DNA of 64,000 nucleotides from Frigidibacter sp. SD6-1 (lineage in GTDB: Bacteria; Pseudomonadota; Alphaproteobacteria; Rhodobacterales; Rhodobacteraceae), in assembly GCF_030143255.1 (NCBI RefSeq), contig NZ_JARJNR010000010.1, forward strand, positions 29,600 to 93,599. Direction: 5' to 3'. The number at the start of each line of letters is the position of its first letter. Positions within the stretch are counted from its first letter, which is position 1. Below are positions 1 to 7,756 of this stretch, piece after piece. The notes under the pieces are model-generated. The model searched no databases and had not been told where the DNA came from. It saw nothing but the letters and a program-made list of their open reading frames with translations. Made by a program: the position numbers and the translations under genes.

Positions 1-2
1 CT

Positions 3-443
3 CTCGGGGCGCTCATTCGCTACACCGACGGCAGTCCCAAGCCGCCGGCACGGTTCACGAAGAAGCTCGCGGCCTGGGAGCGTTCGAACGGCGTCGGTCG
101 ACTCGTGAAGAAAGAGCCGCCCCGGGTCTATCTGACCTGGACCGCTCCGGCCTCCTTCACGCTGCATGAGGGGAATTTCTCCTCGGACGGGGTCATCCTC
201 GTCACCATCATGCGCAGCCACTCGGCGGACAGCCGGCTGGTATTCGAGGTCGACGAGGAGCCGAAGCCCGGGCAGGTCCGCGTACTCCTGGACTTCGGAG
301 GCAACACCGAGCTGCTGCATCTTGCGGAGTCGATCACCGCGGCCGAGCTCTGGATCGCGCGGGAGGGCTACCGAAACGCGCGGCTCGAGATCGTCGGTGC
401 CGAGGACGGCGATAGGGCAGGGGGCGCGGACCTGGCCGCCTGA
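3..443 (+). CDS. Conserved hypothetical protein, 5' end outside the window
   Basis: The reading frame is open from the window edge, so the true start lies upstream; 146 C-terminal residues are visible. The only start-like codon inside (GTG at 105) is preceded in frame by well-structured coding sequence rich in Lys, Arg and Gly, so I do not treat it as the start. No catalytic motif is recognised. The C-terminal half is acidic and beta-rich in appearance, ending in a Gly/Ala-rich tail. A strong hairpin follows the stop codon, which suggests that this is the last gene of a transcript entering from the left. Its function is unknown. Confidence 0.55.
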   Translation, partial: LGALIRYTDGSPKPPARFTKKLAAWERSNGVGRLVKKEPPRVYLTWTAPASFTLHEGNFSSDGVILVTIMRSHSADSRLVFEVDEEPKPGQVRVLLDFGGNTELLHLAESITAAELWIAREGYRNARLEIVGAEDGDRAGGADLAA

Positions 444-456
444 GCCCTGACAAGGC

Positions 457-488
457 GTGAGGGGCCCACCCATGTGCGGGCCCCTCAC
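457..488 (+). terminator. Strong hairpin after the first gene
   Basis: Perfect 11-bp arms (457-467 and 478-488, GTGAGGGGCCC and its complement) enclose a 10-nt loop. It starts 13 nt after the stop codon at 443. There is no T-run, so intrinsic termination is plausible but not certain. Confidence 0.55.
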
Positions 489-784
489 CGACCACAAGAA
501 CCTCGTCCCGCGATGCCGCGGGGCGCAGAGTTATCCATCCCCCAATTCGGAGGTTTTCAACCAAGAGTCTGCCCGGGAGGTTGGCGGCGTTAGCAACATC
601 AGCGGGACAATTGGCTCCAGTCGTCAGGGCACCTCCCCCGCTCGCCATTCCCTTCCTTGCCCCGAACCCTGTCTTCGAGATCAACCCGCGAGGGGTCGGA
701 CTACGGGCGAGCCCGTGCCGCCGGGTGGATTCGGGCAAGCCGAACGCACCCGGTGATGTCAGCCAGTCTTCGGGCCTGCGGGGT
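489..784. other. Gene-free stretch
   Basis: About 300 bases with no convincing coding frame on either strand. The open frames here lack ribosome binding sites and have shadow-type composition. It probably holds the promoter for the small gene at 834, but I cannot point to clear -35 and -10 hexamers. Confidence 0.4.
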
Positions 785-823
785 CCTGTCGCGCGGGGGA
801 TGGTCCCCCGCCTCCAAGACAGG
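785..823 (+). promoter_or_regulatory. Nested hairpin leader overlapping the ribosome binding site
   Basis: An inner perfect stem (GCGGGGGA 793-800, TCCCCCGC 804-811, 3-nt loop) sits inside an outer stem CCTGTC 785-790 / GACAGG 818-823. The outer arm covers the start of the AGGAG ribosome binding site (821-825) of the gene at 834, so folding could mask it. A related leader precedes ssb (6699-6726); both contain GGGAYGGTCCC followed by AAGACAGGA. Confidence 0.45.
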
Positions 824-833
824 AGCCAAACAG

Positions 834-998
834 ATGTCCCGTAAAGATGCTCACGCTTTCGCCGCCTCCCTCGCCGCCACGCTGATGGTCTCGATCGTCG
901 TCTTCCAGGCAGGGGATGGAACCTTCGGCGCCGTCCCCGCCGATGAAATCGACGGCGACGAGGTCGTGATCGTCTCGGAATACGATCCCTTCGGGTGA
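834..998 (+). CDS. Small 54-aa single-pass membrane protein
   Basis: A short gene with ATG at 834 and AGGAG 8 nt upstream. The product has a basic N-terminus (MSRKDAH), one hydrophobic segment at about residues 8-25 (alanine, leucine, valine-rich), and an acidic C-terminal half ending YDPFG. This is the layout of a small inner-membrane or exported peptide. No family is recognised. The coding case rests on the ribosome binding site, the membrane segment and the dedicated hairpin leader. It sits alone between the left-edge hypothetical gene and the convergent ArsR-rhodanese gene. Confidence 0.5.
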   Translation: MSRKDAHAFAASLAATLMVSIVVFQAGDGTFGAVPADEIDGDEVVIVSEYDPFG

Positions 999-1101
999 GG
1001 CTTCGGCCTCACTTCCCAAGGGCCCGGGCACGGCGCTGGTGCGCCTCCGGGCCTATCGCCGACCGAGTGGCCTTGCGCCGATCAAATGGACGGTCATCGA
1101 A

Positions 1102-1767
1102 CTATTGCGCGCCTGCCATCAATGGCAGGCCATCCTCGCGCCATTCCGGCAAACCGCCGTCAAGGCGGCGCGCATTGAGGCCGTGTTTGCGAAGTGCGGC
1201 GACAGCCTGGTGGGCATAGATGCAATAGGGGCCCCTGCAATAGGCCACGATTTCGGTGGCCGGATCGAGCGTCGGGACGATCCGCTCGATCTCCGTCAGC
1301 GCCATGTTGAGCGCACCCGGAATGTGGCCCGCGGCGTATTCGTCGGCCGGCCTCACGTCGAGCACGGTGACGGAGCCTTCCGCGAGCCGTGCGGCGAGGT
1401 CCGCGCGGCTGACGGCTTCGGGGGCGTCCTTGCCGCCTGAAAGCCCTCGCAGGATACGCTCGACTTGCGCGAGGTTCCGTTCTGCCACGATGCGCAGCAG
1501 ATCCATCAGCGCGAGTGTCTTGGCATCGGTCAGCCGATAGATCACTGCCTTGCCGTCGCGGCGGCTGGTGACGAGAGCGGCGCGGCGCAGCTGTTGCAGA
1601 TGCTGCGAGCAGTTGGCGATCGTGAGGCCTGTCTTGTCCGCAAGTGCCTCCACCCCGCGTTCGCCTTGCGCGAGTTGTTCCAGCAGCATCAGACGCGCCG
1701 GTGCTGATAAGGCGCGTGCGACGAGGGCATATTCCTCCAGCAGGGCCAACTTCGGGCTGATTGACAA
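1102..1767 (-). CDS. ArsR-family regulator fused to a rhodanese domain
   Basis: A 221-aa protein with an N-terminal ArsR/SmtB winged helix (about residues 10-95, recognition region around ANCSQHLQQLRRAALV) and a C-terminal rhodanese domain (about 118-215). The rhodanese active-site loop has Cys177 in the motif CRGPYC. Such fusions are repressors that sense persulfide or related thiol stress through the rhodanese cysteine. I chose the TTG start at 1767 because CAGGAG lies 7 nt upstream. The gene is divergent from the hydroxylase/MFS/DsrE/rhodanese run, and a 7-6-7 palindrome (1791-1810) lies between them, so it most likely represses that cluster and itself. The effector identity is inference. 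Confidence 0.85.
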   Translation of the reverse strand: MSISPKLALLEEYALVARALSAPARLMLLEQLAQGERGVEALADKTGLTIANCSQHLQQLRRAALVTSRRDGKAVIYRLTDAKTLALMDLLRIVAERNLAQVERILRGLSGGKDAPEAVSRADLAARLAEGSVTVLDVRPADEYAAGHIPGALNMALTEIERIVPTLDPATEIVAYCRGPYCIYAHQAVAALRKHGLNARRLDGGLPEWREDGLPLMAGAQ

Positions 1768-1790
1768 GGCCTGTCTCCTGACGCTAGATC

Positions 1791-1810
1791 ATTCAAGCGA
1801 TAACTTGAAT
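1791..1810. promoter_or_regulatory. Palindromic operator, probably for the ArsR-rhodanese protein
   Basis: ATTCAAG (1791-1797) and CTTGAAT (1804-1810) are perfect inverted arms around 6 nt. This spacing and the ATTCAA core resemble ArsR/SmtB operators. It lies in the 88-bp divergent region between the regulator start (1767) and the next gene (1856). Confidence 0.6.
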
Positions 1811-1855
1811 AATAGCGATTCCATCGCGCCCCACAAGCCCCAAGGCCAGCGATCC

Positions 1856-2719
1856 ATGTCCGAGACCATCCTTGCCACCGAGGCGACCATCCGTCTTGCC
1901 ATCTTTCTGGGTGTTCTGGCGGGCATGGCGCTGTGGGAAGTGGCGGCCCCGCGGCGCAGGCGAGAAATCCCGCGCGTCATCCGTTGGACGAACAACCTTG
2001 CTCTGGTGGTGGTGGATACGGTCATCCTGCGGCTGAGTTTTCCGATCCTCGCGGTCGGTCTGGCCGTCATGGCCGAGGATCGTGGCTGGGGCCTGTTCAA
2101 CAATCTCGATGTGCCAGTTTGGGTCGCAATCATCGTCTCGATGCTGCTGCTCGATCTGGCGATCTACCTTCAGCACGTGATGTTCCACGCCGTGCCCGGG
2201 CTCTGGCGGCTGCACCGGATGCACCACGCCGATCTCGATTTCGACGCGACCACGGGACTGCGTTTCCATCCCGTGGAGATCCTCATTTCCATGGGGATCA
2301 AGCTGGCGGTGGTCGCGGCGCTCGGCCCCCCCGCCGTCGCGGTGCTACTGTTCGAGGTGATCCTGAACGCCACCGCGCTTTTCAACCACGCCAACATCGA
2401 CCTGCCGCGCCCGGTGGACCGCGTGCTGCGCCTCATCGTCGTGACGCCGGACATGCACCGCGTCCACCATTCCACCGACCCGCGCGAGACCAACTCGAAC
2501 TACGGCTTCAACCTGCCGTGGTGGGACAGGCTCCTCGGCACCTACATCGCCCAGCCCGCCAAGGGACACGAGGGGATGGAGATCGGCATCGAGCAGTTCC
2601 GGACACGCCGCGATCTCTGGCTCGACCGGATGCTGGTCCAGCCGCTGCGCGGACCGGCATCGGGCCATGCGCTCGATCCCCGGAACACGACAAGGAGCCC
2701 GCAGAATGACCGCAAGTGA
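1856..2719 (+). CDS. Sterol desaturase / fatty-acid hydroxylase family membrane protein
   Basis: A 287-aa integral membrane di-iron enzyme. Histidine clusters typical of the family are visible: HVMFH (HX3H), HRMHH (HX2HH), a later FNHANI segment and HRVHH near residue 205. Several hydrophobic segments occupy residues 8-30, 45-75, 85-105 and 145-185. Members hydroxylate or desaturate lipid carbons using O2; the substrate here is unknown. The ATG at 1856 is taken as start because the in-frame extension upstream runs through the ArsR operator and promoter. It is the first gene of a plus-strand cluster and overlaps the MFS gene by 14 bp, indicating translational coupling. In similar clusters with rhodanese and DsrE genes this enzyme is linked to sulfur or sulfite stress, but that is inference. 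Confidence 0.8.
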   Translation: MSETILATEATIRLAIFLGVLAGMALWEVAAPRRRREIPRVIRWTNNLALVVVDTVILRLSFPILAVGLAVMAEDRGWGLFNNLDVPVWVAIIVSMLLLDLAIYLQHVMFHAVPGLWRLHRMHHADLDFDATTGLRFHPVEILISMGIKLAVVAALGPPAVAVLLFEVILNATALFNHANIDLPRPVDRVLRLIVVTPDMHRVHHSTDPRETNSNYGFNLPWWDRLLGTYIAQPAKGHEGMEIGIEQFRTRRDLWLDRMLVQPLRGPASGHALDPRNTTRSPQNDRK

Positions 2720-4010
2720 ATTCACGCGCGGCATCCGCGAGAATAGGGTCCAGGTCGCGCATCAGCTGATCCAGGTGATGCTGGTGGGTTTCGCCATCGG
2801 CATGACTCGCACGGTGGTCCCGGCGCTGGCCGAGAGCGAGTTCGGGCTCGAGCGCGGCTCGTTCCTGCTGCTGGCGTCCTTCGTCGTGGCCTTCGGTGCG
2901 GTCAAGGCGGTGATGAACTTCGTCGCCGGGCGCTGGTCCGAGCGGATCGGTCGCAAGCGGGTGCTGGCCTTCGGTTGGGTCATGGCGCTGCCGATCCCGG
3001 TGATGATCTGGTACGCGCCCGACTGGAACTGGATCGTCGCGGCGACCGTGCTGCTGGGCGTCAACCAGGGCCTCTGCTGGTCGATGACGCAGACCGCGAA
3101 ACTCGACATCACGCGCGCCGAGGAACGCGGCCTCACCATGGGGCTCAACGAGTTCTCCGGCTATGTCGGCGTGGCAATCGCAGGCATCCTCACCGCATAT
3201 GCCGCGGAAGGGCTGGGCGCGCGGACGGGCCTGCTGGTCTTTGGCATGGCCGTGGTCCTGCTGGCGCTGATCCTGACCGTGGTCTGGGTGAAGGACACGC
3301 TGCCTTGGGCCAAGGCCGAGACGGCCGCGCACAAGGCAGCACCCCCGAAATCCCTGCCGCGTTATCCGCAGGGCAGCTCCGAACACCCGACGACGCGCGA
3401 GGTCTTCGCGCTGATGAGCTGGCGCGACCGGCGGCTCTTCGCGATCTCCCAGGCGGGGCTGGTCGAGAAGTTCGTCGATGCGCTGGTCTGGGCGCTGTTC
3501 CCGGTCTTCCTTGTGACCCAAGGCGCGACCCTGACCGAGGTCGGCTGGATCGTCGGCACCTATGGTTTCGTCTGGGGCGGCTCGCAGCTCTTCACCGGGC
3601 GGCTGTCGGACCATGTGGGCCGCTTCTGGCCCAACGTGCTCGGCATGTGGATCTGCGGCGCGGGCGTGGCGATGGTGGTCATGGGCACGGGCGCGCTCTG
3701 GTGGTCGGTCTCGGCCGGGGTGGCGGGCTTCGGCATGGCGCTTCTCTATCCGAACCTCTCGGCGGCGGTTGCGGACATCACCCCGCCGGCCTGGCGCGGC
3801 TCGGCCATCGGCATCTACCGCTTCTGGCGCGACCTCGGCTACGCCATCGGCGCGCTCGGCCTCGGGCTAGCGGCCAGCCTGACCGGCGCTGCGGAAGCGG
3901 CCTTCTGGTTCGTCGCGATCTCCATGTTCGTCTCCGGCGGCCTGCTCTTCTGGCTCGGCGAGGAGACGCACCCGCGTCTCAACCCCGCCACCCAAGAGGC
4001 CCCTGCATGA
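2706..4010 (+). CDS. Major facilitator superfamily transporter
   Basis: A 434-aa protein with about 12 hydrophobic segments in two halves separated by a charged loop near residues 200-235. The MFS loop 2-3 signature is present as GRWSERIGRKR after the second helix, with a second-half counterpart GRLSDHVGR. The ATG at 2706 has AAGGAG 9 nt upstream, so I prefer it to an in-frame ATG at 2667. It overlaps both neighbours (14 bp before, 4 bp ATGA after), so it is an operon member. Co-occurrence with DsrE and rhodanese genes suggests transport of a sulfur compound or a drug-like molecule; the substrate cannot be read from sequence. Confidence 0.85.
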   Translation: MTASEFTRGIRENRVQVAHQLIQVMLVGFAIGMTRTVVPALAESEFGLERGSFLLLASFVVAFGAVKAVMNFVAGRWSERIGRKRVLAFGWVMALPIPVMIWYAPDWNWIVAATVLLGVNQGLCWSMTQTAKLDITRAEERGLTMGLNEFSGYVGVAIAGILTAYAAEGLGARTGLLVFGMAVVLLALILTVVWVKDTLPWAKAETAAHKAAPPKSLPRYPQGSSEHPTTREVFALMSWRDRRLFAISQAGLVEKFVDALVWALFPVFLVTQGATLTEVGWIVGTYGFVWGGSQLFTGRLSDHVGRFWPNVLGMWICGAGVAMVVMGTGALWWSVSAGVAGFGMALLYPNLSAAVADITPPAWRGSAIGIYRFWRDLGYAIGALGLGLAASLTGAAEAAFWFVAISMFVSGGLLFWLGEETHPRLNPATQEAPA

Positions 4011-4360
4011 AACACCTGATCCTGCTGAACGACCCACCCTACGGAACCGAGCGCAGCTTCAACGGCCTGCGCATGGCCTACGCACTGGCGAAGAACGATC
4101 CCGAGGCGGATATCACCGTCTTCCTGATGGCCGACGCGGTGCTCTGCGCCAAGGCGGGGCAGAAGACGCCCGATGGCTACTACAATCTCGAGCGCATGCT
4201 CCGCCGGGTCCTGTCCGCCAAGGGGCGCGTCCTGATGTGCGGCACCTGCCTGGACGCGCGCGGCCTTGCAGAGGGCGACATGATGGAGGGGACGAGCCGC
4301 TCCACAATGGACGAACTCGCCCAAGCGACGCTGGCCGCCGACAAGGTCCTGGTGTTCTGA
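4007..4360 (+). CDS. DsrE/DsrF-like family protein
   Basis: A 117-aa single-domain alpha/beta protein of the DsrE family. It begins with a beta-strand and loop (LILLNDPPYGTE) and carries the conserved cysteine region near residue 79 (MCGTCLDARG). DsrE-family proteins hold or relay sulfane sulfur or act as small soluble partners of sulfur carriers. It overlaps the MFS gene by 4 bp (ATGA) and its stop overlaps the ATG of the following rhodanese (TGATG), so the three are cotranslated. This supports a persulfide relay role, which remains inference. Confidence 0.8.
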   Translation: MKHLILLNDPPYGTERSFNGLRMAYALAKNDPEADITVFLMADAVLCAKAGQKTPDGYYNLERMLRRVLSAKGRVLMCGTCLDARGLAEGDMMEGTSRSTMDELAQATLAADKVLVF

Positions 4361-4656
4361 TGGCCGGGATGCTTACGCTCGCCGCCCTCGCGGCCGACCC
4401 GGATCGCTTCCACCTGATCGACGTCCGCGACGCGGAAGACTTCGTCGCCGCCCATTTGACGGGCGCCGTCCATATCCCGCTGGCCGAACTCGAAGACCGG
4501 GCGGGAGAACTTCCTGCTGGCAGAACACCCGTGACCATCTGCGGCAAGGGCGGCGGTCGGTCGGCAGAGGGCGCGGATGTCCTGAACAGGCTCGGCCACC
4601 CGGACGCCCTATGGCTCGAAGGCGGCACGATCGGCTGGCTTGCGCAGAACACCTGA
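4360..4656 (+). CDS. Single-domain rhodanese-like sulfurtransferase
   Basis: A 98-aa cytoplasmic rhodanese. The fold is marked by LIDVRDAEDF near residue 20, HIPLAEL near 42 and the active-site loop TICGKGGGRSAEG with Cys near 63, ending with LWLEGGTIGW. The family transfers sulfane sulfur from thiosulfate or persulfides to cyanide or thiols. The ATG overlaps the DsrE stop codon, so it is translated in concert with it. It is one of three rhodanese domains within 4 kb. Confidence 0.85.
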   Translation: MAGMLTLAALAADPDRFHLIDVRDAEDFVAAHLTGAVHIPLAELEDRAGELPAGRTPVTICGKGGGRSAEGADVLNRLGHPDALWLEGGTIGWLAQNT

Positions 4657-4689
4657 ACACCAAGAAACCGAAACGGAGGAGACCCCCGG

Positions 4690-5115
4690 ATGACCCTGAA
4701 GCACCTACTTTTGGCGACAACCGTCGCGCTCGGGATGCACACATTGCCCGCCTTTGCGCAGGACGCGGCTATCGACGCCATGCAGGAATACATGATGTTC
4801 TCGGAATACGAGGCCGGCATCATCCTGCCCCAGCAACTCGACCAGACCGTCTTCGAGACCGCGCTTTTCGTCGACACCCGGGACGCTGGCCAGTTCGAGG
4901 CAGGCACGATCCCCGGCGCAGTCAACATCGAGTGGCGCGAAGTGCTGGACCGCATCGACGAGATCCCCGAGGATCGGATGACCATCCTGTTCTGCAACAC
5001 CGGCAGCCTGTCGGCGCAGGCGGCCTTCGCGCTGCGTGTTGCGGGCAGGTCGAACGTGGTCGTCATGCAGACCGGCTTCACAGGCTGGCAGCAGGACGCG
5101 GCCTACAGACCCTGA
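4690..5115 (+). CDS. Exported rhodanese-domain protein
   Basis: A 141-aa protein with a Sec-type signal peptide (residues 1-23, cleavage after AFA) followed by a rhodanese domain. Features include FVDTRDAGQFEAGTIPGAVN and the active-site loop LFCNTGSLSAQ with Cys near 104. It would act in the periplasm on sulfane sulfur compounds. A GGAGGAG ribosome binding site precedes the ATG at 4690, 33 bp after the preceding rhodanese. It completes the ArsR-rhodanese-controlled cluster. Confidence 0.85.
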   Translation: MTLKHLLLATTVALGMHTLPAFAQDAAIDAMQEYMMFSEYEAGIILPQQLDQTVFETALFVDTRDAGQFEAGTIPGAVNIEWREVLDRIDEIPEDRMTILFCNTGSLSAQAAFALRVAGRSNVVVMQTGFTGWQQDAAYRP

Positions 5116-5171
5116 TCCGTTAACCCCTCGGTCGGGTGATGGCCCGCTGGGCCCGCCTCGCAGGAAACACC

Positions 5172-5966
5172 ATGTCCGACGCCAAAAAGCCGCTCCCGCC
5201 GATCCTGTCGGACAAGCATCATGATGCCCCGTCGGCCTTCACGCCCGAAAGCCTGCTGCGCGAGGCACGCCGCCAGAAAGGGGCGGCGGCCGTCACGGTG
5301 CCAAGGATTTGCCTGCTTGACCCTGACGGCGATATTGTCCGCCAGCTCCGTATCGGAGGCCGCGCGCGGCGGAATGAGGGGTGGGTCTGCTACCACACCG
5401 AGATGTGGGTGTTCGACCTGGATGGCCATGACATCGGTGTGGTTGGTTGTGCCGTCGGCGCGTCATTCGCTGTACTGGTCGCCGAGGAGATGTTCGCGTC
5501 AGGTTGCGAACTTCTGATCAGTGTCACCTCATCGGGGCAGATCACGCCACAAGGCCCGCCGCCGTACTTCATTGTGATCGAGCGGGCGCTGCGCGACGAG
5601 GGCACGAGCTATCATTACATTCCTCCGTCTGACTGGAGTGAGGCGCCCTCGCACTTGCTCTCGCAGCTGACGGGCGCGTTCACCGAAGGCCCGCGTGTGC
5701 TGACCGGTGCGACTTGGACCACTGATGCGCCGTTTCGTGAGACCGAAGTTGCAATCGCCGCAGCGCGCGATCGTGGAATTCTCGCGGTCGAGATGGAGGC
5801 GGCAGCGCTCTACGCCTTTGCCCAAGCGCGAGGGCGGGCAGTCATCTGCCTGGCACATGTCACAAACCAGATGGGCACGATCGAAGGTGATTTTGAGAAA
5901 GGCAAAGCGAACGGTACGTCTGACGCCTTCATCGTACTTTCGCACATCGCCAAGCGCTGCGGATGA
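5172..5966 (+). CDS. Nucleoside phosphorylase-like protein
   Basis: A 264-aa protein resembling the uridine/purine nucleoside phosphorylase superfamily. The best evidence is the C-terminal motif EMEAAALYAFA, the nucleoside-binding Glu-Met-Glu segment, together with a Gly-rich strand-loop (GVVGCAVGASFAVLVAEEM) in the middle. The family cleaves the N-glycosidic bond of nucleosides with phosphate. ATG at 5172 is preceded by AGGAAA. It sits apart from the rhodanese cluster by 56 bp and may be separately expressed. The substrate is uncertain. Confidence 0.75.
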   Translation: MSDAKKPLPPILSDKHHDAPSAFTPESLLREARRQKGAAAVTVPRICLLDPDGDIVRQLRIGGRARRNEGWVCYHTEMWVFDLDGHDIGVVGCAVGASFAVLVAEEMFASGCELLISVTSSGQITPQGPPPYFIVIERALRDEGTSYHYIPPSDWSEAPSHLLSQLTGAFTEGPRVLTGATWTTDAPFRETEVAIAAARDRGILAVEMEAAALYAFAQARGRAVICLAHVTNQMGTIEGDFEKGKANGTSDAFIVLSHIAKRCG

Positions 5967-6001
5967 TGACGTCGCCTTGATCTTGCATCATCTCGCAATG
6001 C

Positions 6002-6322
6002 TCAACCAATAGCCAAATCAGCTGCAGTTTTTCCGCCCGCCAACGCCTCAACGAACCACTGCGGTTTGCGTCCCCGGCCGGACCAGGTGAGCGCCGGGTT
6101 CTCAGGGTGCCGGTATTTCGCCGCGGCCGGTGCACGGGAGGACTTCGCCTCGGTTCCGACAAGTTCGGCCAGGGAGTAGCCGAGGTCTCGGGCGAAAGCT
6201 TCCACCTTGGCGCGGGCTTCCGCCTTCTGCCGATCCTCGAATGTGGAAATCGCCTTGGCGACGTCCTTCTGCATTTTCTTCAGCTCGCTGAGCGACAGTG
6301 CCTCGAGATCGTAATCAGCCAT
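6002..6322 (-). CDS. H-NS family nucleoid-associated protein (HvrA-like)
   Basis: A 106-aa protein with an N-terminal coiled-coil oligomerisation region (about 1-50: LSLSELKKMQKDV...) and a C-terminal H-NS DNA-binding motif. The motif is YRHPENPALTWSGRGRKPQWF, which holds the typical (T)WSGRGRKP(Q)W core near residues 78-88. H-NS-like proteins silence AT-rich foreign DNA; plasmid copies often act as stealth proteins that limit the burden on a new host. It is convergent with the phosphorylase gene and divergent from ssb. Confidence 0.9.
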   Translation of the reverse strand: MADYDLEALSLSELKKMQKDVAKAISTFEDRQKAEARAKVEAFARDLGYSLAELVGTEAKSSRAPAAAKYRHPENPALTWSGRGRKPQWFVEALAGGKTAADLAIG

Positions 6323-6698
6323 TGGTGCGGTCCGTGTCCTGAATGATCCGGTATCGATAGCCCGTCGCGGCAGGGCGCCGCAACTCCCGGAAGGCTGGGG
6401 CAGGGTTGGCGGAGGCTGTTGATCGCCGTTTCGTCGCCAGTAAGGGGCTGGACTGGGGGTCAGGCTGTTCCGATGGGCAAGGTGACGGGTTCAGGCATGG
6501 GCTCCCCGCGCATCTCTTTCTTCTGGGCCATCCCTTCGACTGACAATCCCCTAATCCCGTTCGTTTGCCTGCGTGCAACCCCGCGTCGGTCCGGGCCGTG
6601 TTGCCCCTTCGGGGCTGCCCGCTCCACCCCGGTCCTCTGGGGGTTTCCGGCGTCCGTTCCGTCCACCGTGCACGCGTCACCCGACGGGCTTTTTCCGG
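6323..6698. other. Long divergent intergenic region between hns-like gene and ssb
   Basis: About 375 bases without a credible gene, followed by the ssb leader. A small GCCCC-TTC-GGGGC hairpin is at 6603-6615. Promoters of both divergent genes must lie here, but I could not identify unambiguous hexamers. Confidence 0.4.
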
Positions 6699-6726
6699 GT
6701 CTTGTCGAAGGGACGGTCCCGAAGAC
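6699..6726 (+). promoter_or_regulatory. Hairpin leader before ssb
   Basis: GTCTT (6699-6703) pairs with AAGAC (6722-6726) around an inner GGGA-CGG-TCCC stem (6710-6720). The element ends 20 nt before the ATG and shares GGGAYGGTCCC...AAGACAGGA with the leader at 785-823, so the two appear homologous. Confidence 0.4.
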
Positions 6727-6746
6727 AGGAAACACAGGAGCTTAAC

Positions 6747-7151
6747 ATGCAGAACATCGTCATCCTCGCCGGCAACATCGGTCAGACCCCCGAAGTCCGC
6801 ACCACCCAGGGCGGCACCAAGATCACCAACTTCAGCCTCGCCACCTCTCGCCCCCGCCTCTCGGAAGGTCGCGTCCTGCGCGACGAGAACGGCTACCGGG
6901 TCATGGACACCGAATGGCACCGCATCACCTGCTTCAACGGTCTCGGCAAGACGGTCGCGGAGCATTGCGAAAAGGGCATGAAGGTCCTCGTCCACGGCCG
7001 CATCCACTACACCAAGTGGATCGACAGCATGGGCAACGACCGCTACGGCTGCGAGATCATCGCCGAGAAGGTCGACTTCCTGAGCCGCCAGAAGTCGGCC
7101 GAGAACGAAAACCCCGAGCTGGTCGACCGCGACGACGAGATCCCGTTCTGA
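6747..7151 (+). CDS. ssb: Single-stranded DNA-binding protein (plasmid type)
   Basis: A 134-aa SSB with one OB-fold (residues 1-110). It begins MQNIVILAGNIGQTPEVR and continues with WHRITCFN and a GMKVLVHGRI segment typical of the family. The acidic C-terminal tip DDEIPF, which recruits replication and repair partners, is intact. The linker is very short, as in many mobile-element SSBs. CAGGAG lies 5 nt before ATG 6747. It protects the transferred strand during conjugation and replication. A perfect 9-bp hairpin follows the stop. Confidence 0.95.
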   Translation: MQNIVILAGNIGQTPEVRTTQGGTKITNFSLATSRPRLSEGRVLRDENGYRVMDTEWHRITCFNGLGKTVAEHCEKGMKVLVHGRIHYTKWIDSMGNDRYGCEIIAEKVDFLSRQKSAENENPELVDRDDEIPF

Positions 7152-7175
7152 AGAGAACGGGGTCTCCCCCTCGGG

Positions 7176-7197
7176 CCCGGCGGGGAAACCCGCCGGG
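7176..7197 (+). terminator. Hairpin downstream of ssb
   Basis: Perfect 9-bp stem CCCGGCGGG / CCCGCCGGG with a GAAA loop, 24 nt after the ssb stop. There is no long T-run. Confidence 0.6.
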
Positions 7198-7423
7198 TTC
7201 GGGCGATCTCGGCTATAAGCCGACCATCATCATGCTCGGTCTCGCGCGCCCGAGACCGGGCATTCGTTCATGCCGCAGTATGCCGCGGCTCACTGTGTGA
7301 TGGGAGCCTCTGGCTGAGAGCCTCGCCTCCGCTTCTCCATCCGGAGCCTCGGATTGTCGCAGGACAAGTCGGTCCGAGGAGGGGTGACGTTCGACCCTTG
7401 GCCAGTCTGGACAACGGAACCCC

Positions 7424-7756
7424 CTACGCCCTCGGCGCGAACAGGATGACGGCGGCACCGGCGAGGCAGATTGCGACGCCGGTCATGTCCCAAGTGTCCG
7501 GGCGTTGCTTCTCCACTGCCCAAAGCCAGACGAACGACGCGGCAATGTACACGCCACCGTAGGCCGCATAAGCGCGCCCTGCGAAATCGGAGGGGGCCAG
7601 GGTCAGGAGCCAAGCGAAAACGGCGAGGCTGAGGAGGCCCGGGACCAGCCAAAGCGGGCTCGCCCCTTGCCGCATCCAGGCCCAGACGGCAAAGCAGCCC
7701 GCAATCTCGGCCAAAGCGGCACCGATGTAGATGGCGAGTGTGCCCGGCGCTGTCAT
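7424..7756 (-). CDS. ynfA: YnfA/UPF0060 family small membrane protein
   Basis: A 110-aa protein with four hydrophobic segments and family motifs [34 protein letters not shown] and a final [18 protein letters not shown]. YnfA-type proteins resemble small multidrug resistance exporters; cation or drug efflux is the proposed role. The ATG (7756) overlaps the stop of the merR-like gene by 4 bp, so both belong to one minus-strand transcript controlled by the MerR promoter region. Confidence 0.85.
   Translation of the reverse strand: MTAPGTLAIYIGAALAEIAGCFAVWAWMRQGASPLWLVPGLLSLAVFAWLLTLAPSDFAGRAYAAYGGVYIAASFVWLWAVEKQRPDTWDMTGVAICLAGAAVILFAPRA

Noticed and set aside
1550..1855. Upstream extension of the hydroxylase frame
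   Set aside because: It would run through the ArsR operator and antisense to the regulator; the ATG at 1856 is the sensible start.
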